Source: Bradyrhizobium embrapense (GTDB lineage: Bacteria > Pseudomonadota > Alphaproteobacteria > Rhizobiales > Xanthobacteraceae). From it: a stretch of DNA of 64,000 nucleotides. The translations under genes and the position numbers were made by a program. Below the pieces are notes generated by a model. That model ran no database searches. It had not been told where the DNA came from and saw nothing but the letters and a program-made list of their open reading frames with translations. Position 1 is the first letter of the stretch. The number at the start of each line of letters is the position of its first letter. The stretch spans positions 62,001 through 126,000 of the forward strand of contig NZ_LFIP02000012.1 in assembly GCF_001189235.2 (NCBI RefSeq), in the 5' to 3' direction. Below are positions 30,699 through 39,907 of the stretch, one piece after another.

Positions 30699-31364
30699 TC
30701 ATGCCGTTCTCCAGCTCCCATCCGGGTTCCGCAGTCCGGTCGAAGACAGATTGGATTTCATTCCTGTCAGGAACACCCAGGCCGGCGCCTGTTGGTCGGC
30801 CAGCCGTGTCGCCTGATTTTCGGGCATGCGATAGCGCGAAAGCGCCTGCGCCGCTGGTGCGGCAAGGGCGCGGAAACTCTGGGGCGGACGGTCGATCACG
30901 GCAATCGGCACATCGGACGCGATGCGCCGCCAATCTTTCCAGCGATGAAATTGCGCGAGATTGTCAGCGCCCATGATCCAGACGAAGTGCACGCCGGAGA
31001 CGCGGCGGCGCAAGTGGATGATCGTGTCCACAGTGTAGCGGACACCGATGACAGCTTCGAGACAGGAGATGTCGATGCGCGGATCGTCGGCAACGCGGCG
31101 CGCAGCCGCGGCGCGCTCGTTGAGCGCATGCAGGCCGTCGTGGTTCTTCAGCGGATTGCCCGGCGTCAGCAGCCACCACACGCGGTCGAGCTGCAGCCGC
31201 TTGAGCGCGAACAGGCTGATGGCGCGATGCGCGGCGTGCGGCGGATTGAAGGAGCCGCCGAGCAGCCCGATGCGCATGCCGTTGGTGTAGAACGGAAGCG
31301 CCTGCGCTGCGGATAACGGCACGGTGGAAGCTTGCTGCAAGGGGCTACCGTGCGCGTGCGACAA
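30699..31364 (-). CDS. nadD: Nicotinate-mononucleotide adenylyltransferase
   Basis: 221 residues from a TTG three bases after the proA stop, or 192 from the ATG at 31277 (MRIGLLGGSFNPPHAAHR). It adenylates nicotinate mononucleotide to deamido-NAD. The nucleotidyltransferase motif GGSFNPPHAAH and the later IMGADNLAQFHRWKDW are clear, and SSTGLR is the C-terminal ISSTxIR equivalent. Tight spacing to proA suggests coupling; the long N-terminal extension is less certain. Confidence 0.93.
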   Translation of the reverse strand: MSHAHGSPLQQASTVPLSAAQALPFYTNGMRIGLLGGSFNPPHAAHRAISLFALKRLQLDRVWWLLTPGNPLKNHDGLHALNERAAAARRVADDPRIDISCLEAVIGVRYTVDTIIHLRRRVSGVHFVWIMGADNLAQFHRWKDWRRIASDVPIAVIDRPPQSFRALAAPAAQALSRYRMPENQATRLADQQAPAWVFLTGMKSNLSSTGLRNPDGSWRTA

Positions 31365-31367
31365 TGA

Positions 31368-32660
31368 TCACGGCCGTGTCTGCCCGGTGCCGTGGACGCG
31401 GTACTTGAAGCTCGTCAGTTGCTCGGCGCCGACCGGGCCGCGGGCGTGGAATTTGCCGGTGGCAATTCCGATCTCCGCGCCGAAGCCGAATTCGCCGCCG
31501 TCGGCGAACTGGGTCGACGCGTTGTGCAGCACGATCGCCGAATCGACTTCGTTGAGGAATCTCTGCGCGGCAGCGGCATCCTCCGTCACGATCGCATCGG
31601 TGTGATGCGAGCCGTGATTTTGAATATGCGCGATTGCATCATCGAGACTGTCGACGATCTTCGCCGAGATGATCGCGTCCTCATATTCGGTGTTCCAATC
31701 CTCGTCGGACGCAGGTTTCACCCTGCTATCGGCGCCTTGCACGGTGTCGTCGCCGCGCACCTCGCAACCGGCCTCGATCAACATCTCGACCAGCGGCTTC
31801 AGCTTGGTCGCGGCAGCGTTGCGATCGATCAGCAGGGTTTCGACGGCGCCGCAGACGCCGGGACGGCGCATCTTGGCGTTCAGCACCACCGACTTGGCCA
31901 TATCGAGTCTGGCGCTGGCATCGACGTAAATGTGGTTGACGCCCTCGAGATGCGCGAACACCGGAACGCGCGCTTCCGCCTCGACGCGTGCGACCAGGCT
32001 CTTGCCGCCGCGCGGCACGATCACGTCGATGCCGCCGTTCAGTCCCGTCAGCATCAGGCCGACGGCGGCGCGGTCGCGGGTCGGCACCAGGGTGATCGCA
32101 GCCTCAGGAAGGCCGGCTTCACGCAGGCCCTGCACCAGGCAGTCATGGATCGCGCGGCAGGAGCGGAAGCTGTCGGAGCCGCCGCGCAGGATCACGGCGT
32201 TGCCGGACTTCAGGCACAGCACGCCGGCGTCGGCAGCGACGTTGGGGCGGCTTTCGAAGATCACGCCGATCACGCCGAGCGGCACGCGGACGCGCTCAAT
32301 GGTCATTCCGTTCGGACGCTGCCAGCTTTCGGTGACGGCGCCGACCGGATCGATGATCTCGCGCACGGTGGCAACGCCATCGGCCATGCCGTCGACGCGC
32401 GCCGGCGTCAGTGTCAGCCGGTCGACGAAAGCGGAGCTCATGCCGCCGGCCCGCGCCTCGGCGACATCCTCGGCATTGGCGGCGAGAATGGCCGCAGCGT
32501 TGGCGCGGATCGCGGCTTCGATCGCGGAGAGCGCTCGGTTCTTCTGCTCCGGCGGCGCCAGCGCCAGCACGCGCGCAGCGGCGCGGGCCTTGGCGGCCAG
32601 GTCGGTCATCAGGGCGGCGAGATCGGCGTTGCCGTCGATTGCCTTCAGGGGGGCGCTCAT
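31368..32660 (-). CDS. proA: Glutamate-5-semialdehyde dehydrogenase (gamma-glutamyl phosphate reductase)
   Basis: 430 residues. Second step of proline synthesis, reducing gamma-glutamyl phosphate with NADPH. Family hallmarks include VRVPLGVIGVIFESRPNV, GNAVILRGGSDS, VIVPRGGKSL and the catalytic cysteine in AKMRRPGVCGAVETLLID. A 20-odd residue insertion around GADSRVKPASDED is slightly longer than in enteric ProA. Follows proB by 122 bases on the same strand. Confidence 0.96.
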   Translation of the reverse strand: MSAPLKAIDGNADLAALMTDLAAKARAAARVLALAPPEQKNRALSAIEAAIRANAAAILAANAEDVAEARAGGMSSAFVDRLTLTPARVDGMADGVATVREIIDPVGAVTESWQRPNGMTIERVRVPLGVIGVIFESRPNVAADAGVLCLKSGNAVILRGGSDSFRSCRAIHDCLVQGLREAGLPEAAITLVPTRDRAAVGLMLTGLNGGIDVIVPRGGKSLVARVEAEARVPVFAHLEGVNHIYVDASARLDMAKSVVLNAKMRRPGVCGAVETLLIDRNAAATKLKPLVEMLIEAGCEVRGDDTVQGADSRVKPASDEDWNTEYEDAIISAKIVDSLDDAIAHIQNHGSHHTDAIVTEDAAAAQRFLNEVDSAIVLHNASTQFADGGEFGFGAEIGIATGKFHARGPVGAEQLTSFKYRVHGTGQTRP

Positions 32661-32782
32661 GAAACTACCAGCTTTGGACTAAGGCCATGTTCTAGCATGG
32701 CAATTGAGGGGTGGCGAGGCGCGGAACCGGCATGGCAGGTGGGCGGCAGGCCGCCCGCTCGGCCAATGGCCGACCCGACCGC

Positions 32783-33925
32783 CTATTTCGGCGGGATCGT
32801 GCCTGCCGGGCCGATCACGAGGTCGTCGCGGTGGATCATTTCCGACCGGCCGCTGATGCCCAGAATGGCCATCACGTCCGGCGAGGAGCGGCCCTTGATC
32901 TTCTCGGCGTTCTCGGCGTCGTAGGCGACGAGGCCGCGGCCGATCTCATGGGTGTCGGGGCCGCGCACCACCACGGCATCGCCACGGGCGAACTGGCCGT
33001 CGACCCGGATCACGCCGGCCGGCAGCAGGCTCTTGCCGGCACGCAGCGCCGCCACCGCGCCGGCATCGATGGTCAGCGTGCCCTTCGGCTCGAGCGAGCC
33101 CGCGATCCAGCGCTTGCGTGCGGTGACGGGATTGGCCGGAGTCAGGAACCAGGTGCAGCGGCCGCCGTCGGCGATCGCCTGCAAGGGATGCTCGATCTTG
33201 CCGGAGGCGATCAGCATGTGGGTGCCGGCGGTGGTCGCGATCTTCGCGGCCTCGATCTTGGTGGTCATTCCGCCGCGCGACAGCTCGGAGCCGGCCGAGC
33301 CGGCCATGCCCTCGATCTCCGAGGTGATGCTTTCGACCACAGGAATCAGCTTCGCATCGGGATCGAGCGCGGGCGGCGCGGTGTAGAGGCCGTCGATATC
33401 GGACAGCAGGATCAACAGGTCCGCGCTTGCCATGGTGGCGACGCGGGCGGCGAGGCGATCATTGTCGCCGTAGCGGATCTCTGTCGTGGCGACCGTGTCG
33501 TTCTCGTTGATGACGGGCACCGCGCCCCATTCCAGCAGCTTGGCGATGGTCGAGCGCGCGTTGAGATAGCGGCGGCGCTCCTCGGTATCCTGCAGCGTCA
33601 CCAGGATCTGCCCGGCGCCAATGCCGTGATGGCCGAGCACCTCCGACCAGATCCGCGCCAGCGCGATCTGGCCGACTGCCGCGGCAGCCTGGCTCTCTTC
33701 GAGCTTCAGCGGCCCGCGCGGCAGCTTCAGGCGGCTGCGGCCGAGCGCGATCGAGCCCGACGACACCACCATGACCTCGCAGCCCCGCTTGTGGAGTTTT
33801 GCGACGTCGTCGACGAGCGCCGCGAGCCAGGATGCACGGACCTCGCCGGCCTGCGAGTCGACCAACAGCGACGAGCCGACCTTGACGACGATGCGGCGAA
33901 AGTTCTTGAGCGCGGGGCGTTTCAT
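32783..33925 (-). CDS. proB: Glutamate 5-kinase
   Basis: 380 residues from the ATG at 33925 (MKRPALKNFRRIVVKVGSSLL); a TTG ten codons upstream is open. It phosphorylates glutamate for proline synthesis. The amino-acid kinase domain shows VVKVGSSLL, VMVVSSGSIALG, NENDTVATTEIRYGDNDRLAA and LLSDIDGLY. The C-terminal hundred residues form a PUA domain (KGTLTIDAGAVAALRAGKSLL ... FARGDAVVVRGPD). Confidence 0.96.
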   Translation of the reverse strand: MKRPALKNFRRIVVKVGSSLLVDSQAGEVRASWLAALVDDVAKLHKRGCEVMVVSSGSIALGRSRLKLPRGPLKLEESQAAAAVGQIALARIWSEVLGHHGIGAGQILVTLQDTEERRRYLNARSTIAKLLEWGAVPVINENDTVATTEIRYGDNDRLAARVATMASADLLILLSDIDGLYTAPPALDPDAKLIPVVESITSEIEGMAGSAGSELSRGGMTTKIEAAKIATTAGTHMLIASGKIEHPLQAIADGGRCTWFLTPANPVTARKRWIAGSLEPKGTLTIDAGAVAALRAGKSLLPAGVIRVDGQFARGDAVVVRGPDTHEIGRGLVAYDAENAEKIKGRSSPDVMAILGISGRSEMIHRDDLVIGPAGTIPPK

Positions 33926-33995
33926 GGGTTCGGTCTGGCAGGAAGGTAGAAGCAAAGAGGCGCCACGATGTGGCTTTAAGAGATCGATGTGCCGC

Positions 33996-35045
33996 TCAAC
34001 CCTGCGGCAGCGGCGTCGCCCACGGCTCCGCCTGGCTCTTGGCCTTGTTGGACACCGGCGCTTCGCCGATCACCTCGACCAGCGCGCGCAACGCATCCTG
34101 CACGCCTTCGCCGGTCGCGCCGGAGAGCAGCAGCGGCGTCTTCTTCGCCGCGCGCTTGAGGCGGTCCTTCTGCTTCTTCAATTCGTCAGCCGTGACCGCG
34201 TCGATCTTGTTGAGCGCGACGATCTCGATCTTGTCGGCGAGCTGGCCTTCATAGGCTTCGAGTTCGGTGCGCACCGTCTTGTAGGCCTTGCCGGCATGCT
34301 CGCAGGTCGCATCGACCAGATGCAGCAGCACACGGCAGCGCTCGACATGGCCCAGGAAACGGTCGCCGAGGCCGGCACCCTCATGCGCGCCTTCGATCAA
34401 GCCGGGGATGTCGGCGAGCACGAACTCGCGGCCGCCGTAATTCACGACGCCGAGCTGCGGATGCAGCGTGGTGAAGGGATAGTCGGCGATCTTCGGCCGT
34501 GCCGCGCTGACCACCGACAGGAAGGTCGATTTGCCGGCGTTGGGCAGGCCGACCAGGCCGGCGTCGGCGATCAGCTTCAGCCGTAGCCAGATCCAGCGCT
34601 CCTCGCCCGGGGCGCCGGGATTGGCGTTGCGCGGCGCGCGGTTGGTGGAGGATTTGAAATGCGCGTTGCCGAAGCCGCCATTGCCGCCTTCAGCCAGCAC
34701 GAATTTCTCGCCGAGTTCGGTGAAGTCGTGCAGCAGCGTCTCGCGGTCCTCGTCGAACACCTGGGTGCCGACAGGGACCTTCAGCACGATCGGCTTGCCG
34801 TTGGCGCCATGGCGGTCCTTGCCCATGCCATTGGTGCCTTTTTGCGCCTTGAAGTGCTGCTGGTAGCGGTAGTCGATCAGCGTGTTCAGGCCGTCGACGG
34901 ATTCGATGATGACGTCGCCGCCGCGGCCGCCATTGCCGCCGGAGGGACCGCCGAACTCGATGAACTTCTCGCGCCGGAACGCGACGCAGCCATTGCCGCC
35001 GTCGCCGGAGCGAATATAGACCTTGGCTTCATCGAGGAATTTCAT
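33996..35045 (-). CDS. obgE: GTPase ObgE/CgtA
   Basis: 349 residues. The glycine-rich Obg fold fills residues 1-158 (YIRSGDGGNGCVAFRREKF, GGPSGGNGGRGGDV). The G domain follows: G1 GLPNAGKSTFLS, switch region PFTTLHPQLGVV, G3 DIPGLIEGAHEGAGLG, G4 NKID, G5 SGATGEG. It is an essential GTPase in 50S assembly and stress control. Upstream of proB in the same direction, 70 bases apart. Confidence 0.97.
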   Translation of the reverse strand: MKFLDEAKVYIRSGDGGNGCVAFRREKFIEFGGPSGGNGGRGGDVIIESVDGLNTLIDYRYQQHFKAQKGTNGMGKDRHGANGKPIVLKVPVGTQVFDEDRETLLHDFTELGEKFVLAEGGNGGFGNAHFKSSTNRAPRNANPGAPGEERWIWLRLKLIADAGLVGLPNAGKSTFLSVVSAARPKIADYPFTTLHPQLGVVNYGGREFVLADIPGLIEGAHEGAGLGDRFLGHVERCRVLLHLVDATCEHAGKAYKTVRTELEAYEGQLADKIEIVALNKIDAVTADELKKQKDRLKRAAKKTPLLLSGATGEGVQDALRALVEVIGEAPVSNKAKSQAEPWATPLPQG

Positions 35046-35250
35046 GATCCGCTACTATAGCGCTTTCGTGCGAAGCGGACGCCGGTTCGCCGGACAAAAA
35101 CGCGTCAAAATGAAAATCGGGAGCGTACCGGCTCTGACCCGTTCAGGACCGGTCCGCTCTAGTTAAGCCAGGGCGGCCTTGGCGGCAACCCGCCAGCGCC
35201 CCGACTTCGGCGAAAAGCCTTAATTTTCGGGCCTTTTTGCGGCCTGCCGG

Positions 35251-35730
35251 CTAGGCCGGCCGCCGCCGGACCAGGAATTTCTGCATCCCCTCCAGCACCA
35301 GCTCGCGGCGCTGGTTGTGCACGGTCGAGCGCAGTGTCACGACGCCAGTGGTCCTGCCCGGCTCGAGCTCGATCACCTCCAGCGCGGGGTAGATGGTATC
35401 GCCGGCATAGACCGGTTTCAGGAACTTGCTCGCCTGTTCCAGGAAGCCGACCAGCGACTCCTCGACGACATAGGGAAACAGCCCGGCGCCGGGCGCGGTG
35501 TGCACCAGGGTCTGGAAGCCGTGCGCGAGCAGATCCGGCATGCCGCGCGCCCGGCAATATTCGACGTCGTAATGGATCGGATGGGTGTCGCCGCTGGCGG
35601 TCTGGAACGCCGCGAACACCGCCGAGGTCTGGGTCCGGCTCGGAATCACGAAGCGCTCACCGAGCACGAAATCCTCGAACCAGCGCTGCGCGGGGACCAT
35701 GCGATGCTGGGTGGGGTCGAATTCGCTCAT
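35251..35730 (-). CDS. MaoC family dehydratase
   Basis: 159 residues, single hot-dog domain. The motif FQTASGDTHPIHYDVEYCRARG contains the Asp/His pair of the (R)-hydratase catalytic loop, and AHGFQTLVHTAP follows as expected for MaoC-like enoyl-CoA hydratases. The N-terminal RWFEDFVLGERFVIPSRTQT is typical. Substrate not determinable; possibly acyl-CoA or PHA metabolism. It starts 160 bases from the divergent transporter gene. Confidence 0.88.
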   Translation of the reverse strand: MSEFDPTQHRMVPAQRWFEDFVLGERFVIPSRTQTSAVFAAFQTASGDTHPIHYDVEYCRARGMPDLLAHGFQTLVHTAPGAGLFPYVVEESLVGFLEQASKFLKPVYAGDTIYPALEVIELEPGRTTGVVTLRSTVHNQRRELVLEGMQKFLVRRRPA

Positions 35731-35889
35731 GCGGCGTTTCCTGCTCTTTTTGTTGCCGGGATCAGCTACCGGTATCGCAGCGATGCAGGTGCGGCAATCC
35801 GTTCAATTGGTCTTCGTTCAATTCGTCATGGGCGGGCTTGTCCCGGGCACCCACGGCTCTTAAACCGGACGACCCCCCGGAATTCCTCC

Positions 35890-36804
35890 ATGAGCCTGTT
35901 CGCAAAACTGTCCTCCTACGACGATCGATCGGCGCGGCTTGCCGGCATCGGGTTGATGCTGCTGTCGATCTTCATGTTCTCGTTCGGCGATGCGATGGGC
36001 AAATTCCTCGTCGCCACCTATTCGGTCGGACAATTGCTGTGGCTGCGCGCCTGCGCGGCGCTGCTGGTGCTGCTGCCGATCGTGTGGAAGCGGCGCGCGG
36101 ATTTCCTGCATCTGGAGCGGCCGTGGCTGCAATTGCTGCGCGTCACGCTGTCGACGCTGGAGGTCGCGGCGTTCTTCCTGGCGACCGTCTATCTGCCGCT
36201 CGCCGACGTCATCACCTATTACCTGGCCGGACCGATCTTCGTCACCGCGATGTCGGGCCTCGTGCTCGGCGAGCACATCGGCTGGCGGCGCTGGACCGCG
36301 ATCCTGGTCGGCTTTTGCGGGGTGCTGATCGCGCTCAGGCCATCGGCGCAGACCATCAGCTGGCCGGCGATGATCGCGCTCGGCGGCAGCCTGTCGTTTG
36401 CGGTGCTGATGCTGATCACGCGCTCGCTGCGCGCGACGCCCGATATCGTGTTGGCGACGTCGCAATTCGTCGGCACGTTCATCCTTGGCCTCGTGCTCTC
36501 GCCGATCGGCTGGGTGACGCCGTCAGCCGGCAGCCTCGTGCTGTTCTTCACCGCCGGCATCATCTCGGTCGCAGCGCTGCTGTGCGTGAACCGCTCGCTG
36601 AAGCTCGCGCCGGCGAGTGTGGTGGTGCCCTACCAGTATTCGATGATCGTCTGGGCGGTGATCTTCGGCTTCGTGGTGTTCGGCGACGTGCCGTCCTGGG
36701 CCACCATCGTCGGCGCCGCCATCATCATCGCGGCCGGCCTCTACATCTTCGTGCGCGAGCAGCAACTCGGGCGCGGGGACTCCGCGCTGAACCCGCCGGC
36801 GTAG
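35890..36804 (+). CDS. DMT family transporter (two EamA domains)
   Basis: 304 residues from the ATG at 35890 (MSLFAKLSSYDDRSARLAGI); upstream in-frame sequence has no membrane or family character. Ten hydrophobic segments are visible, in two EamA repeats: the first includes LMLLSIFMFSFGDAMGKF and YYLAGPIFVTAMSGLVLGE, the second LGGSLSFAVLMLITRSLR and YQYSMIVWAVIFGFVVFGD. Inner-membrane drug/metabolite exporter; substrate unknown. Confidence 0.9.
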   Translation: MSLFAKLSSYDDRSARLAGIGLMLLSIFMFSFGDAMGKFLVATYSVGQLLWLRACAALLVLLPIVWKRRADFLHLERPWLQLLRVTLSTLEVAAFFLATVYLPLADVITYYLAGPIFVTAMSGLVLGEHIGWRRWTAILVGFCGVLIALRPSAQTISWPAMIALGGSLSFAVLMLITRSLRATPDIVLATSQFVGTFILGLVLSPIGWVTPSAGSLVLFFTAGIISVAALLCVNRSLKLAPASVVVPYQYSMIVWAVIFGFVVFGDVPSWATIVGAAIIIAAGLYIFVREQQLGRGDSALNPPA

Positions 36805-36821
36805 GGTTGTTCGACAGATTC

Positions 36822-36936
36822 CGTCATTGCGAGCGAAGCGAAGCAATCCATGGTGCCGCAATTGGCGATATGGATTGCTTCGTCGCTTCAGCGCAAAATT
36901 GCTTTGCAATTTTGTCGCGAGCTCCTCGCAATGACG
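36822..36936. repeat. Dispersed palindromic repeat, copy 2
   Basis: Same family as 12313-12398, with 30 identical bases at the left end (CGTCATTGCGAGCGAAGCGA onward) and the same ATGGATTGCTTCGTCGCT on the right. This copy contains an additional nested palindrome (AAAATTGC-TTT-GCAATTTT, 36895-36914) absent from copy 1. It lies between convergent genes and may help terminate them. Confidence 0.8.
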
Positions 36937-36940
36937 GGTG

Positions 36941-37564
36941 CTAGCTCTCCCGCCGCTTCGAACTATTCCAGCTCTTCAGCGACGCCCAGACGCCGCGCGA
37001 CAGCCGGAAGGCATCTACCGGGCTCGATGAGCCCAGCGCCTCGAAGCGGTGCAGTTCGACGCCGCTCCACTGGAAGCCGCACTTCTCGAGGATGTTGCGC
37101 GACGACGGGTTGACGACGCGGGCGCCTGCGATCAGCTGGTCGAGATCGAATTCCTCGAAGAAATAGTCGATCACGGCGCGCGCGGCCTCGGTGCCGTAGC
37201 CCTGGCCCCAATAATCGACGCCGAGCCAGTAGCCAAGTTCGGCGGCCGCGGTCTCCTCGCGCCAGTCGATGCCGTCAGGCTTGCGCCAGTCAATGCCGAC
37301 CATGCCGATCGGCGTGTGATTGTTCTCGATCAGGAAAACGGTCTCGCGTCCGCCGGCGCCGAGCGTGCGCACGAAGTCGATGGCGTCGTCCTGGGTATAG
37401 GGATGCGGCAGGCGCCGGGTGTTCTCCGCGATGCGGCGGTCATTGGCGAGGCGTGCGATGGCTTTTACGTCCGCGAGCGTCGGCTTGCGCAAGGTCAGCC
37501 GTTCGGTCTCGAGGACGCAAGCTCTTGCCTCGCGCAAGGTCGGCGTCGGGATGTCCTGCAACAT
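36941..37564 (-). CDS. GNAT family N-acetyltransferase
   Basis: 207 residues. RimJ/RimL-like GNAT: LETERLTLRKPTLADVKAIA at the start, then VFLIENNHTPIGMVGIDW, the acetyl-CoA loop GYWLGVDYWGQGYGTEAARAV and NPSSRNILEKCGFQ. The substrate may be an N-terminal amine or small molecule. The C-terminal 35 residues are Ser-rich with no family match that I can name. Lies downstream of the L21/L27 operon on the same strand but beyond a terminator. Confidence 0.9.
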   Translation of the reverse strand: MLQDIPTPTLREARACVLETERLTLRKPTLADVKAIARLANDRRIAENTRRLPHPYTQDDAIDFVRTLGAGGRETVFLIENNHTPIGMVGIDWRKPDGIDWREETAAAELGYWLGVDYWGQGYGTEAARAVIDYFFEEFDLDQLIAGARVVNPSSRNILEKCGFQWSGVELHRFEALGSSSPVDAFRLSRGVWASLKSWNSSKRRES

Positions 37565-37641
37565 GTCGAGCTCCTGTGATGCGAAAAATCGATACGCAAC
37601 GCTTGGAACGTCACGCGCGGTCGAACCGGATCGCGCGCAAC

Positions 37642-37672
37642 AAAAAGGGGAGGCCGGTCATCCCGCCTCCCC
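37642..37672 (-). terminator. Rho-independent terminator after rpmA
   Basis: GGGGAGGC and GCCTCCCC form an 8-bp stem with about ten loop bases; on the minus strand a run of five T follows. It ends the rplU-rpmA transcript. Confidence 0.88.
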
Positions 37673-37734
37673 TTGGAGCCCTTTGCGACTCCGCCGGTTC
37701 AACAGGACCCGGCGGACTCATGTGTGTCCACCGT

Positions 37735-38004
37735 CTACTCGGCCGCCTCTGCCATCGGAATAACCGAGATGAACGTGCGGCCATTGGCTTTGGCACGGAA
37801 CTCGACATGACCCTCGACCTTGGCGAAGAGAGTATGATCGGTGCCCATGCCGACATTAAGGCCAGGATGCCAGGTGGTGCCGCGCTGACGCGCGATGATG
37901 TTTCCGGGGATCACGCGCTCGCCACCGAACGCCTTGATGCCAAGGCGCTTGCCCTTGGAATCACGTCCGTTGCGCGATGAACCGCCTGCTTTTTTGTGAG
38001 CCAT
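37735..38004 (-). CDS. rpmA: 50S ribosomal protein L27
   Basis: 89 residues from the ATG at 38004 (MAHKKAGGSSRNGRDSKGKR), the invariant L27 start; upstream frame is spurious. The sequence runs through VIPGNIIARQRGTTWHPGLNVGMGTDHTLFA. L27 sits near the peptidyl-transferase centre. Pairs with rplU, 102 bases upstream. Confidence 0.98.
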   Translation of the reverse strand: MAHKKAGGSSRNGRDSKGKRLGIKAFGGERVIPGNIIARQRGTTWHPGLNVGMGTDHTLFAKVEGHVEFRAKANGRTFISVIPMAEAAE

Positions 38005-38106
38005 GGCTCGTCTCCGACTTCGCTTTGATCTGTAGATCAATTCCTTGACGGAATCATTTCACGTTTTGTCACGCTTCACATCTGAAAGCGCGACGATCAC
38101 TTCTTC

Positions 38107-38577
38107 TCAAGCCTTGGCCGCGGCCTTCTTCGCCGGAGCCTTCTTTGCGGCCGGCGCCTTTGCGGGCGCCTTCTTCTTGGCCGCCTTCGGTGCTGCGTCC
38201 TCGCCATCCTCGGCGGGCGCTGCGACCTTTTCCTTCTTCGGCCGCGGGCCGATGGTCGGCTTGGCGTTATCGGCGAGGATCTCGGTGATGCGAAGCACCG
38301 TGAGCTCGTCGCGATAGCCGCGCTTGCGGCGTGAATTCTTGCGGCGACGCTTCTTGAACGCGATCACCTTGGCGCCGCGCTTGTGCTGCAGCACCTCCGC
38401 CGCAACGGTGGCGCCTGCCACGGTGGGCGTTCCCAGCACCGGCGTGTCACCGCCGAGCACCAGAACTTCGCCTAGCTGCACGATCGTGCCGACATCGCCG
38501 GCGATCTTGCCAATCTCGAGTACATCATTCGGAACGACACGGTACTGCCGGCCGCCGGTTTTGATGACTGCGAACAT
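38107..38577 (-). CDS. rplU: 50S ribosomal protein L21
   Basis: 156 residues. The L21 core (MFAVIKTGGRQYRVVPNDVLEI ... VIAFKKRRRKNSRRKRGYRD) takes about 105 residues; the rest is an acidic then Lys/Ala/Pro-rich tail ending KKAAAKA. Such basic tails on L21 are usual in alphaproteobacteria. First gene of the L21-L27 pair. Confidence 0.97.
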   Translation of the reverse strand: MFAVIKTGGRQYRVVPNDVLEIGKIAGDVGTIVQLGEVLVLGGDTPVLGTPTVAGATVAAEVLQHKRGAKVIAFKKRRRKNSRRKRGYRDELTVLRITEILADNAKPTIGPRPKKEKVAAPAEDGEDAAPKAAKKKAPAKAPAAKKAPAKKAAAKA

Positions 38578-38832
38578 CGTTTGATTCCTTCGTGTTCGGT
38601 TCCGGCCTCGGACGGATCGCCCGGGTCGGCTTTTTGTTCAGTCGCTATGGGTTATGTGTTTCGCGCGAAGGGAATGAATTCCCAAATTGGATCGCACAAA
38701 AACGATCGGCGCGAGAAATCCCCGCGCCGGATGGGCGGACTTATAACCGCAATCGACCCAGAGTCAAGGCAAAGCAGGGCGAAAACCGGCCAAAAATGAA
38801 GGGTTTGGCATGATTTTGGCCTGCATTGCCCC

Positions 38833-39783
38833 TCAAGCGGCGGTCCTGGCCGCGGCCCGCGCATGCCGGCGGATGGTCTGGGGCGGCTGGCCCAGCACCC
38901 GCAGGAACGCCCGCCGCATCCGTTCCCGATCGGCAAAGCCGGTCTCACCGGCAATTTCGTCCATCGAATGGCGGCCGTCGCCGATCAGTTCGCGCGCGGC
39001 CTCGACCCGGAGCTGCTCGATCGCCTTGGCCGGTGACTGGCCGGTCTCTGAACGGAACGCGCGGCTGAACTGGCGCGGGCTGAGCCGTGCGACCTCAGCC
39101 AATTCCTCGACCGAAAGCTCGTTGCGCAGATGCGCCTTGGCGTAGCGGAGCGCGTTCTGGATGCGGTCGGATTTCGGGTCGAGCTCGAGCAGCGCGGAAA
39201 ACTGCGACTGGCCGCCGGTGCGGCGGTGATAGACCACGAGCTTGCGGGCCACCGAGCGGGCAATCTCGACGCCGAGATCATGCTCGACCATCGCCAGCGC
39301 CAGATCGATCGTCGCGGTCATGCCGGCCGAGGTCCAGATCGGCCCGTCGACGATGTAGATGCGGTCCTGCTCGACCTTGAGCCCGGGGAATCGGGCCTGC
39401 AATTCGGGGGCGAATTGCCAATGCGTCGAGACGCGGCGGCCGTCGAGCAGGCCGGCTTCAGCCAGCGAGAAGGCGCCGATGCAGGGTGCGGCGATCCGCT
39501 GCGATGTCGTCATGGCGCGTCGCATGTAGTCGATCAGCTTCGGAGATGCCGGATGTAGCTCGTGGCCGGCGCCGATGAACAGCGTGTCGAAGCTGCGATC
39601 GCCGAAGGCTTGCGTTTCGACATTGAAGCCGGCTGAGGACCGCACCGGGCCACCGTGCTCGGACAGCAGCGTGACCTCATAGAACGGCGTGCCTGCGATC
39701 AAATTGGCGACCTCGAAGGCGGTGATGGCGGTGAAGCCCATCACCTGGAAGTCCGGGAAGATGACGAAGCCGATTTCCTTCAT
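38833..39783 (-). CDS. GlxA-type regulator (DJ-1/PfpI-like domain plus AraC HTH)
   Basis: 316 residues from the ATG at 39783, chosen because GGAGAG lies 6 bases upstream; a TTG six codons earlier is the alternative. The N-terminal DJ-1/PfpI-like domain (IGFVIFPDFQVMGFTAITAFE ... APCIGAFSLAEAGLLDGRRVSTHW, with the nucleophile-elbow cysteine present) precedes an AraC double HTH (LSVEELAEVARLSPRQFSRAFRSE and MDEIAGETGFADRERMRRAFLRVLGQPPQTIRR). Divergent from an SDR gene over 124 bases, so it probably controls that gene. Confidence 0.92.
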   Translation of the reverse strand: MKEIGFVIFPDFQVMGFTAITAFEVANLIAGTPFYEVTLLSEHGGPVRSSAGFNVETQAFGDRSFDTLFIGAGHELHPASPKLIDYMRRAMTTSQRIAAPCIGAFSLAEAGLLDGRRVSTHWQFAPELQARFPGLKVEQDRIYIVDGPIWTSAGMTATIDLALAMVEHDLGVEIARSVARKLVVYHRRTGGQSQFSALLELDPKSDRIQNALRYAKAHLRNELSVEELAEVARLSPRQFSRAFRSETGQSPAKAIEQLRVEAARELIGDGRHSMDEIAGETGFADRERMRRAFLRVLGQPPQTIRRHARAAARTAA

Positions 39784-39907
39784 GGAACTCTCCGACGACA
39801 ATCCATGTCCTAAAAAGGTGTATATATGACATTTGAGACATGCAAGGGGGCCTGTAGAACCTGAGCAACGGCCAAGTCCGGCCGTTCAGGTCAAACAGGA
39901 GACCAAC

